From: an uncultured Verrucomicrobiota bacterium
GTDB lineage: Bacteria > Verrucomicrobiota > Verrucomicrobiae > Opitutales > Opitutaceae
Length of the DNA stretch: 6,258 bases
NCBI GenBank assembly: GCA_946482165.1
Contig: CAMLQS010000301.1
Location: 1 to 6,258, forward strand
Direction: 5' to 3'
The position numbers and the translations under genes were made by a program. The notes under the pieces are model-generated. The model was not told where the DNA came from and made no database searches. It saw only the letters and a list, made by a program, of their open reading frames with translations. This document shows, in pieces, positions 1 through 6,258 of this stretch (position 1 is its first letter; each line of letters opens with the position of its first letter).

Positions 1-879
1 GTGTTTCGCGGCGAATTGATCCACGCCGATGCGACGCGGCTGGTGATTCGCTCGAAAGCGGCGGGCGAGCTGACCTTCGCGACGGCCGAGGTGATTTGCA
101 CTCCGCCTCCGTTGACCGAGGCGGTGCCGCCGCCTCCGGCTTGGGTCGCGGCCACTCCGCCGCCCGTGGCTCCGGAGCCGACTCCGGTTCCGCCGGCCGG
201 CCCGCCCGCCACGGCGGCGCCTGCGGGCAAGTGGAGGCGCTCGGCCGAGGCCGGCTACGCGTTTCAAGAGTCCACAGTCTCGAAGCGTGATGCCTATCTC
301 CGCGCGGAGGCGAGCTACGAGGCGTCCGACCGATATCGCTACAACGGGCTGGTGAAATACATCTACGGCGAGCAGGAGGGCCAGAAGAGCTCCGACCGCC
401 TCGAGGCGCTCGCCGCCATGCGGCACGATCTCGCCAAGCGCTGGGTTTTCCGAGGAGACCTCGGCTACCGCAACGATCACCTTCGCGATCTTGATCTGGA
501 GACGACCGGTCTTCTCGGCGTGCAGTATCTGCTTTTCCGGCACCCGCGCTTTCGCCTCTCGCTCGGTCCCGGCGCGGGGTTCCGTTACCGCGAGACCGAC
601 GCCGGAATGCTGGAGGGCACGCGCTTCAACGTGGATTTCGTCGAGGATCTTTCGTGGACGATCACGGAGCGCATCTCGCTGACGCAGGGAGCCAGCTTCC
701 TCTACGACACCGCGCAGTCGGACGCCTACCGCGTGAGAAACAACGCCGCGCTCAGCGCGCGGCTCACCGAGCGGGTCCGCGCCAATCTCCGCTATGAATA
801 CGAGTTCGACCGCGCCCGCCCCGTCGGCCCGTCGCGCGTCGACCAGCGCCTCTTCACGACGCTCGGCGTCGAGTTCTAG
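1..879 (+). CDS. DUF481-family outer-membrane beta-barrel protein, 5'-truncated
   Basis: The open frame is already running at base 1 and stops with TAG at 877-879, giving 292 visible residues. The GTG at base 1 is probably internal: no signal peptide is present, and residues 1-33 (GEL..AD...LVIRS..AGELTF) resemble the small beta-rich segment that often precedes DUF481 barrels, so the true start should lie upstream. Residues 35-73 form a Pro/Ala-rich linker. Residues from about 80 to 292 look like a DUF481 barrel: alternating aromatic/polar strands, FRGDLGYRNDHLRDLDL (150-166), LSLGPGAGFRYRET (186-199), and a C-terminal Phe (GVEF), typical of outer-membrane barrels. DUF481 proteins are predicted to sit in the outer membrane; their function is mostly unknown. 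The next gene starts 43 bases downstream on the same strand. The barrel assignment is fairly firm; the exact family is from recognised pattern, not a search. Confidence 0.82.
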   Translation: MFRGELIHADATRLVIRSKAAGELTFATAEVICTPPPLTEAVPPPPAWVAATPPPVAPEPTPVPPAGPPATAAPAGKWRRSAEAGYAFQESTVSKRDAYLRAEASYEASDRYRYNGLVKYIYGEQEGQKSSDRLEALAAMRHDLAKRWVFRGDLGYRNDHLRDLDLETTGLLGVQYLLFRHPRFRLSLGPGAGFRYRETDAGMLEGTRFNVDFVEDLSWTITERISLTQGASFLYDTAQSDAYRVRNNAALSARLTERVRANLRYEYEFDRARPVGPSRVDQRLFTTLGVEF

Positions 880-922
880 GCACTTTCGCCTCGCTCCATC
901 CCAGTCAACGAAACGAAACACC

Positions 923-2179
923 ATGAAAACGCGACTCCGCCCCGCCCGTCTCCTAGCCACCGGCATCCTCGCCGCGATCCTTCCGCTCACTGGTCTCGCC
1001 GCCGATTTGTTCGAGGTCCAGGCGACCAGCGGCGCCACCACCATCCACGTCGGCGATTCGAACGTCCTCGATCTCGTGGAGAAGCTGGTCAACACCCAGG
1101 ACGAGTTCGCCGCGTTCAACGGCACCAACTTCAACGGGTCCCTGCGCTACCAAGGCATTCCCGACGCCATCACGTTTCAGCAAAACGACAACGGCAGCGG
1201 GGTCATTTATTTCAACCTTATCGGCGAGAGCTACAACTACGCCGACGAGGACGACCTCGAGGACTTCCTCAAGGCCAACGGCGAAGGACTCTATTCCCGT
1301 TTCCTGAAGGAGGTCGCCAAAAAGTCGGCGGTCTCGGTCACGGACGGCAATCCGAGCTCGACCACCGCCTCGTCCTCCCGCGCCGACTTCCAGAATTTCG
1401 CGCTGACGCCCGTCGGCGAATTCGACTTCGGCGAGGGCTCCATCGTCGCGGCCGAGGAGGGCGTCGGCCTCGGGGGCTTCGGACTCGGCTTCAACAGCGG
1501 GCGCTTCGAGGCCGATGTCGCCGGCGTATCCTATGAAGGCCAGTTCGCGGAGGTCGGCCTCGCGTGGCTCAATGTCGGACTGGGCGACCGCGTGCGCCTC
1601 GTCGCCCCGATTTCGGCCAGCTACCTCGAGATCGAGGGCACCGCGGTCTACGGCGTAAGCCAGTCCTTCGCGCTGCCGATCCGCATTCTCCAGATGAACA
1701 AGACCGACCGATGGAACTGGCGCCTCACGCCCGTCGGCGGCGTCAACGTCCGCGTCTCGCCCGACGCGCTTTCCGGCGCGCTCCTCTGGAACGCCGGCTT
1801 GGTCAACTCGATCGATTATCGCGTCAACCGCCGCCTCATTGTTTGTCTCATCAACCAGGCGACCGTGTTCCAGAGCATCCCGGTCGAGTATTCCGACTAC
1901 AGCTTCGACGCCGAGATCGACCAGTTGATCGCGAAGAACGGAGTGCGCTTCGTGACGCCGATCACGCGCCGCCTCGTGGGAGACGTGTTCTTCATCCGCA
2001 CCGATTTTCTCGAGGAGGCCGCCGTGGAGAATTTCTACACCGTGGGCGCATCCGTTTCGTTCAAGGCCACCAAGCGTTTCAACGTCACGCTCGGCGCGAA
2101 CTACGACATCGGAGAGACCGACACGGACGACGAGTTCAAGTCCTATTCCGTCGGACTCTCCTCCGCCTGGCGCTGGTAA
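923..2179 (+). CDS. Exported protein with probable C-terminal outer-membrane beta-barrel, unknown family
   Basis: Complete gene of 418 residues ending in TAA. The ATG at 923 is chosen because it gives a textbook signal peptide: basic start MKTRLRPAR, hydrophobic core LLATGILAAILPLTG, likely cleavage after LAA at residue 27. The frame stays open upstream, but that extension overlaps the preceding gene and would bury the signal. No Shine-Dalgarno sequence is visible; the leader is A-rich (AACGAAACGAAACACC). Residues 28-142 look globular, with an acidic stretch YADEDDLEDF (106-115). Residues 143-153 are a Ser/Thr-rich linker (NPSSTTASSSR). From about 155 to 418 the chain alternates short amphipathic beta segments with polar turns and ends in Trp (SSAWRW), as outer-membrane barrels do. 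I do not recognise the family and assign no function. It could instead be a periplasmic beta-rich protein. It lies between another predicted barrel gene and an AsmA-like gene. Confidence 0.85.
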   Translation: MKTRLRPARLLATGILAAILPLTGLAADLFEVQATSGATTIHVGDSNVLDLVEKLVNTQDEFAAFNGTNFNGSLRYQGIPDAITFQQNDNGSGVIYFNLIGESYNYADEDDLEDFLKANGEGLYSRFLKEVAKKSAVSVTDGNPSSTTASSSRADFQNFALTPVGEFDFGEGSIVAAEEGVGLGGFGLGFNSGRFEADVAGVSYEGQFAEVGLAWLNVGLGDRVRLVAPISASYLEIEGTAVYGVSQSFALPIRILQMNKTDRWNWRLTPVGGVNVRVSPDALSGALLWNAGLVNSIDYRVNRRLIVCLINQATVFQSIPVEYSDYSFDAEIDQLIAKNGVRFVTPITRRLVGDVFFIRTDFLEEAAVENFYTVGASVSFKATKRFNVTLGANYDIGETDTDDEFKSYSVGLSSAWRW

Positions 2180-2201
2180 GACCTCATCCCCGGGCCGGGC
2201 G

Positions 2202-2227
2202 CGGACGCGTTCGTCGCCCCGCGTCCG
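2202..2227 (+). promoter_or_regulatory. Perfect 8-bp inverted repeat in the gap before the AsmA-like gene
   Basis: CGGACGCG (2202-2209) and CGCGTCCG (2220-2227) are exact reverse complements separated by a 10-base loop. In RNA this could form a strong GC hairpin ending 13 bases before the GTG start at 2241, in the 61-base gap after the stop of the upstream gene. There is no T-run after it, so it is not a classic intrinsic terminator. It could weaken read-through, stabilise an upstream mRNA end, or affect access of ribosomes to the downstream start. In DNA this rich in GC it could also be chance. Confidence 0.35.
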
Positions 2228-2240
2228 GTCCGCCACGAAC

Positions 2241-5200
2241 GTGAAGCCCGGTCGTCGCCGCCTCTGGCTCCGCATCCTCGCCGCCCTCGGCCTCTGCGCC
2301 GCGGGCGGCTTGCTCTTGCTCGCCTTCGCTCCGCTTCCCGTCGGCTGGTTGATCAACCGCCATGGGCGCGATCTTCCGGAGATCCGGGTGCGCGTGGACT
2401 CCGCCACGCTGCGGCTTCGGCCCTTCGGCGCGGGCCCGACGCTCGCGGTGCGCGGACTCGCGGTGGACCAGGACAATCACCCGCTCGCCCGCCTCGCCCG
2501 CTTCGATCTCTTTGCGCGCAAGGCCGAGCTTCTCGACGGCCGCGTCGCCGCGACCGTCGAGGCGACCGAGCTCGAGCTCACGCTTCCCGCGGCCGATCCG
2601 GCCGGGAAAAACGCGGACGACGGCGCGCCCCCGCCCGATTTGCCCGCCCTCTTGTCGGACGCGCGGTCGTGGCTGGCGGCCGATCCTCGCGCGCTGTCGG
2701 TGTCGATCCGTGACATCCGCATCGTGACGCCCGAGGGCCTGCTTCCGCCGGGCGTGGTGGCGCCCGATCTTGAACGCGTCGACCTCGTGTTGGGGCCGCG
2801 ACCGGAGGGGGAACTGGTCGCGCGGACCGAGATTCGATCCGCCGCCGAGCGAGGGCCGGTCCCGGTGATCGAGATCGTCGTCGCGCCGGACAACCGCTCC
2901 GCCATCGCCAGCCTCGATCTGCCCGCCGCGGAGCTGGCCGAAATTGCGGCGATCCTCACGCCCGGCCGGCCGCCGGAGACTCTCGGCCGCCTGGCGGCGC
3001 GCATGCGGGCCGATCTCGATCTCGTCTCGCTCAGGCCCGGCGCGGCCACGCTGGAGGTAGATGGCGAAGAGTTGCGCGCCGCCCCGGCTTTGCCGTTCGC
3101 GTTCCCGCCGGCGGCGTTGCGCCTGCGGCTTCGGGCGAACGCGGCCTTCGATCAGTTTGTCGCGGATCGTTTCGAACTGACGGCGCCCGACCTCGAGGTT
3201 GCGCTGCCTGGTCTCGAGGTCGGCGTGTCGCCCGAGCGTGACGAGTTGCGCCTTCGCTGGGGTTTGCGCATCGCCGCCGCGCCGGCTCGCGCCTGGCCTG
3301 CCGAGTGGAAAAATCGCGTGGCTTCGCTGCCTCCCCCGGCGGCGGCGCTGGCCGCGGAGCTCTCGGAGTTGAAGGCGGAGGGAACTGGTTCGACCGTTCT
3401 TCGCAGCGACTCCTCGGGCGCCGGAACCTGGCGCATCGAACGCGCGGAAATCGCCCAGACCCTCTTGGCTGCACTTGGACCGACGTCGCTGCGGCTCGCG
3501 CTCGAGGCGAAGCAGCCCGACCCCGCGGCTCCGATCGCGATCACGCTGCGCCTGCCGGAGCTGAACCCGGCGGCGGGCCGCGCCGAAGGCGACAAGTCTC
3601 CCCTCGCGGCGCTGGATGCCGCGCTGTCGGCGGAGGCTGAGCTGCATGTGACGCCGGAGCTGAAGCTCGCCGACGCACGGCTGCGTTTTTCCGCCGGCCC
3701 GGGCAAGCTGCGGCCAATCTCCGGGCTTTCGGCCTTGGGGAAGGATCTGCCTTTTTCGCGGATCGAGTTCGAAGCGGCGTCTCCCGATGGGCGTGAAATC
3801 CGACTGGAAAAGGCGGACTTCGCCGCGGGCGATTCGCGCGTTTCGCTCGCGGGCAGCCACGCGACCTGGCGCGCCGACGGCCGCCTGGCGCTCGACCTAA
3901 AACTGGCCGCCGCCGCTCCTCGGCTCGACGAGTGGGCGGCGTGGCTGCCGCCGGAAACGGACGAGGCGTTGAAACCCCTCGGTTGGAAAACATCCGACGT
4001 CGGTGTCGCCGAGCTGGGCTGCACGATGCAGGCGGTGGTCGATTCTTTGGCTCCGGAGGCTGCGACTTTCGATCTGACGGGCGCGGCCCGTGTCCGAATC
4101 GGCGAGGACCTGGTGCCGCTGGAGTGGACGGCGCGCCGTAAACAGACTGCGGCGCCGGTGTCCTTTGCGCTGCGTCTGCCGAGGCTCGCGCCGGGCGTTT
4201 GGCCCGGTCGGCCGACGCCGGACTTCGCTTGGTCGGACTTGCGTGTGCCGGTGGACGTGGAAGCCGAGGGGCGGCTCGAGCCGCCTGCGTTCGCGCCGCA
4301 TGTCCGGGTGAAGGCGCGCGCCGGGGCGGGTTCGGTCGTGCTTCCGGCGTCGGCCGTGCCGGGCGGAGAGGTGATTGCGCTGAGAGATTTTTCGGTCGAG
4401 GCCGCGGTGGCGGGGGACCCGCTGAAGATTGAGGTGCCCGAACTGCGCTTGCGACTCGACGAAGCGGTGGCGTTGTCCGTGACGGGGGCGCGCGTCGATC
4501 TGCGCGGCGACCCGAAGGCGGAAGGGCGCTGGGCGGTGTCGCCGTTGACTCTTGTCGATGCGCTCGCGGCCTGGCCCGAGAAGATCGAGCCGGAGCTGCG
4601 AACGCGCGTGGCGGAGCATGTGAAGGGCGGGCGCGTGGAGCGGTTGTCAGGCGAGTTTGCGGTGGAGCTGCCCCCGGGCGCGGCGCCGAAGATCGGGAAG
4701 GCGGAAGTGGATGTGGCTCTGGCCGATGTTTCCGCCTTGGGCCCATTGCTGCCGGTGCCGGTAAAGCTTCGGCGCGCCGAGGGCGCGCTGCGTTGGCCGC
4801 GCGTGACGGCGCGGGTCGAGGGTATGGAGCTGCCTGGCTTGGCGGTATCCAGTGTGGACGTGGAGCTGGCGGATATGACCGTGCCGTCGTGGACGGTGGC
4901 GATGCGGGCCGCCTATGTCGCGGAGCTGGCGGCGTTGCCCGTCGAGTTGGGCTTGCCGAAAGGCGTGGCCGGGCGCGTGACGGGGAGCATCGCGGCCGAC
5001 GCGAAGCTCCGGCCCGAGGCGGGTTTGCCGGACGAGTTGACGCTTTCCGGGCGGGTCGCGGTCGCGGCGCTGGAGTTTCCGGGTGTGGTCGGAGGGGAGG
5101 CGTCCGGAAAATTTGGAGGCGGGTTCTCCGGGGATCGTCAGATCAAATTCGAGGGCGTTGCGGACGCTTCATGTTTAACCTGGCGCTTCCCCGAGCTCGC

Positions 5201-6258
5201 GGGCCTTCGCGCGCCGGCGGAGTTGAGCGTGAAGGCGGCGGCGAAACTCGACGCGGAGTGGCGCCCGGAGTCGGCTAGCGTGGCGCTTTCCGCGCCGGAT
5301 GCGTTGGGGCAGCCCTTCGCGTTGCGGCTGGCCGGGGAATGGGCGAAGGGGCGGTCGGTGTTTCCGGCGAAGGTGGATCTGGCCGAGTTGGCCTGGGGGC
5401 GATCCCGCCTGTCGGGTGAATTGGTCGCGACGGCGCGGGGACCGCGCGTGAATCTGCGGTCACCGCTGATCGTTGTGCCGGAGATCGTGACGGCGGCGCG
5501 GCCTCGGCTGGCATCGATTCCCCAACCGGGGGGATCGGCGCCGCTTGAGAGCCCGCAGGCGAGCGGTTCCACGCCCTCGGCGCTCGCGTCGTTGGTCGCG
5601 GATGTGAAGATCGAGCGGATCGAGCTGGGCGAGGATCGCTCGCTGCGGGGCATCGAGCTCGCGGTGACGTGTGGCGAAGACGGGCTGCCGCTCTCGGCGT
5701 CGTTGAACGCGGCGGAGGGAGCGAGCAATCGGCTGCTGGTCGCTTTGACGACCAAGCCGGACGGGGGGGACCGAAGCGTGGAGCTGCGGGTCGACGACGT
5801 GCCACGATGGGCGGCGGCGGCGTCCGCGCCGCTGCGTGTCGCGCCGCCTGCGCCGACCGCGAAGCTCGGCGAACTCGAGGCGGTTGCCGGCGTGATGCTG
5901 GGCAACCTCGACACGATAGTCAGCCTCCTCGCCGGCGGCTCTTTGGAGGTGAGCGCGGTGGTTCCCAAAGATCAGAAGCCGCCGCGTCTTCAGGCCGTTG
6001 TGGCGATTCGCAACGCCACGGTTCTTCGCGCTCCGCGCATCGTGCAGTTGCTCGCGCTCAAGTCCGGTCGCGAGATTCAGAAGAGTCCCCTTGTGCGCGA
6101 GTTTTCGATTCAGAGTTTATCACTGCATGACGGAATCGTCGAGGTGGCCGGAGTGAAGATCGAAGGCTCCGGATTGATTGATCGCTTAAAGATCAACAAG
6201 GGCAGCTACGCGCTGGACGGCGAGACGATCACGGTCGATCTAACCTACTTCGGGATCG
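2241..6258 (+). CDS. Giant AsmA-like protein (DUF3971/YhdP type), 3'-truncated
   Basis: One frame stays open from GTG 2241 to the window edge (1,339 full codons, no stop seen). GTG 2241 is the first ATG/GTG/TTG in this frame after the upstream gene's stop; no Shine-Dalgarno is visible. Residues 2-11 are basic, and about 12-30 form a single hydrophobic anchor (ILAALGLCAAGGLLLLAFA) without a convincing lipobox. The rest is beta-rich and should lie in the periplasm. AsmA-family marks: N-terminal segment VDSATLRLRPFGAGPTLAVRG; FAAGDSRVSLAGS (527-539); a DUF3971-like block starting WP (778-779) with EHVKGGRV (792-799); GRSRLSGEL then LRSPLIVVPEI (1053-1082); a Pro/Ser linker (about 1088-1117); VDDV (1184-1187) and GGSLEV (1232-1237) leading into an AsmA-like C-terminal region. 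Family members YhdP and TamB in E. coli (about 1,260 residues each) act in phospholipid traffic to the outer membrane. A similar role here is inferred. TamB is an alternative subfamily, but the WP/EHV block favours DUF3971. Confidence 0.88.
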   Translation, partial: MKPGRRRLWLRILAALGLCAAGGLLLLAFAPLPVGWLINRHGRDLPEIRVRVDSATLRLRPFGAGPTLAVRGLAVDQDNHPLARLARFDLFARKAELLDGRVAATVEATELELTLPAADPAGKNADDGAPPPDLPALLSDARSWLAADPRALSVSIRDIRIVTPEGLLPPGVVAPDLERVDLVLGPRPEGELVARTEIRSAAERGPVPVIEIVVAPDNRSAIASLDLPAAELAEIAAILTPGRPPETLGRLAARMRADLDLVSLRPGAATLEVDGEELRAAPALPFAFPPAALRLRLRANAAFDQFVADRFELTAPDLEVALPGLEVGVSPERDELRLRWGLRIAAAPARAWPAEWKNRVASLPPPAAALAAELSELKAEGTGSTVLRSDSSGAGTWRIERAEIAQTLLAALGPTSLRLALEAKQPDPAAPIAITLRLPELNPAAGRAEGDKSPLAALDAALSAEAELHVTPELKLADARLRFSAGPGKLRPISGLSALGKDLPFSRIEFEAASPDGREIRLEKADFAAGDSRVSLAGSHATWRADGRLALDLKLAAAAPRLDEWAAWLPPETDEALKPLGWKTSDVGVAELGCTMQAVVDSLAPEAATFDLTGAARVRIGEDLVPLEWTARRKQTAAPVSFALRLPRLAPGVWPGRPTPDFAWSDLRVPVDVEAEGRLEPPAFAPHVRVKARAGAGSVVLPASAVPGGEVIALRDFSVEAAVAGDPLKIEVPELRLRLDEAVALSVTGARVDLRGDPKAEGRWAVSPLTLVDALAAWPEKIEPELRTRVAEHVKGGRVERLSGEFAVELPPGAAPKIGKAEVDVALADVSALGPLLPVPVKLRRAEGALRWPRVTARVEGMELPGLAVSSVDVELADMTVPSWTVAMRAAYVAELAALPVELGLPKGVAGRVTGSIAADAKLRPEAGLPDELTLSGRVAVAALEFPGVVGGEASGKFGGGFSGDRQIKFEGVADASCLTWRFPELAGLRAPAELSVKAAAKLDAEWRPESASVALSAPDALGQPFALRLAGEWAKGRSVFPAKVDLAELAWGRSRLSGELVATARGPRVNLRSPLIVVPEIVTAARPRLASIPQPGGSAPLESPQASGSTPSALASLVADVKIERIELGEDRSLRGIELAVTCGEDGLPLSASLNAAEGASNRLLVALTTKPDGGDRSVELRVDDVPRWAAAASAPLRVAPPAPTAKLGELEAVAGVMLGNLDTIVSLLAGGSLEVSAVVPKDQKPPRLQAVVAIRNATVLRAPRIVQLLALKSGREIQKSPLVREFSIQSLSLHDGIVEVAGVKIEGSGLIDRLKINKGSYALDGETITVDLTYFGI

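Noticed and set aside
857..871. Small hairpin CGACGC-TCG-GCGTCG before the stop of the first gene
   Set aside because: Only 6 bp, inside coding sequence, no T-run following; probably a by-product of codon choice in GC-rich DNA.
794..922. Upstream extension of the second gene to ATG 794
   Set aside because: It would add 43 Ser/Ala-rich residues before a textbook signal peptide and overlap the end of the DUF481 gene. ATG 923 is the better start.
1564..2244. 226-codon + strand frame overlapping the second gene
   Set aside because: Arg/Pro/His-rich translation without structure; the overlapping frame encodes the signal-peptide protein and fits real protein composition.
953..2476. 507-codon open frame on the - strand
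   Set aside because: It lies antisense to the signal-peptide barrel gene and the start of the AsmA-like gene. Its translation is rich in Arg, Gly, Ala, Asp and Glu with no recognisable domain, as expected of an antisense frame in GC-rich DNA.
2184..3860. 558-codon open frame on the - strand
   Set aside because: Antisense to the AsmA-like gene; very rich in Arg, Gln and Gly, low complexity and no domain pattern. The + strand frame has a membrane anchor and family motifs.
3541..4746. 401-codon open frame on the - strand
   Set aside because: Its product is mostly Pro, Arg and Ala, the signature of a spurious frame opposite GC-rich coding sequence.

Overview
The window is GC-rich bacterial DNA with three protein-coding genes, all on the + strand and tightly spaced (43 and 61 bases apart). 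All three products look like cell-envelope proteins of a diderm (outer-membrane-bearing) bacterium. The high GC content, the lack of clear Shine-Dalgarno sequences before both visible starts, and the protein style suggest a Verrucomicrobiota-like organism, perhaps near Opitutaceae. That placement is an impression from sequence alone and was not tested by any search.

Layout: (1) bases 1-879 hold the 3' part of a gene for a DUF481-type outer-membrane beta-barrel protein; its true start and signal peptide lie before the window. (2) 923-2179 is a complete gene for a 418-residue exported protein with a clear signal peptide, an N-terminal globular part, a Ser/Thr linker and a probable C-terminal beta-barrel; I do not recognise the family. 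(3) 2180-2240 is a short gap with a perfect 8-bp inverted repeat just before the next start. (4) 2241-6258 is one uninterrupted frame of 1,339 codons that runs off the right edge. It encodes a giant AsmA-like protein (DUF3971/YhdP type): one N-terminal membrane anchor followed by a very long, beta-rich periplasmic region. Because it has no stop inside the window, it is easily overlooked in favour of long antisense open frames, which are only GC-driven shadows.

How they may work together: AsmA-like proteins are anchored in the inner membrane and, in Enterobacteria (YhdP, TamB, YdbH), are implicated in moving phospholipids to the outer membrane. Two predicted outer-membrane barrels directly upstream on the same strand suggest an envelope-assembly or lipid-homeostasis locus, possibly an operon. 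This functional link is inferred from gene order only.

I saw no tRNA, rRNA, CRISPR array, insertion sequence or origin. No gap between genes exceeds 61 bases.
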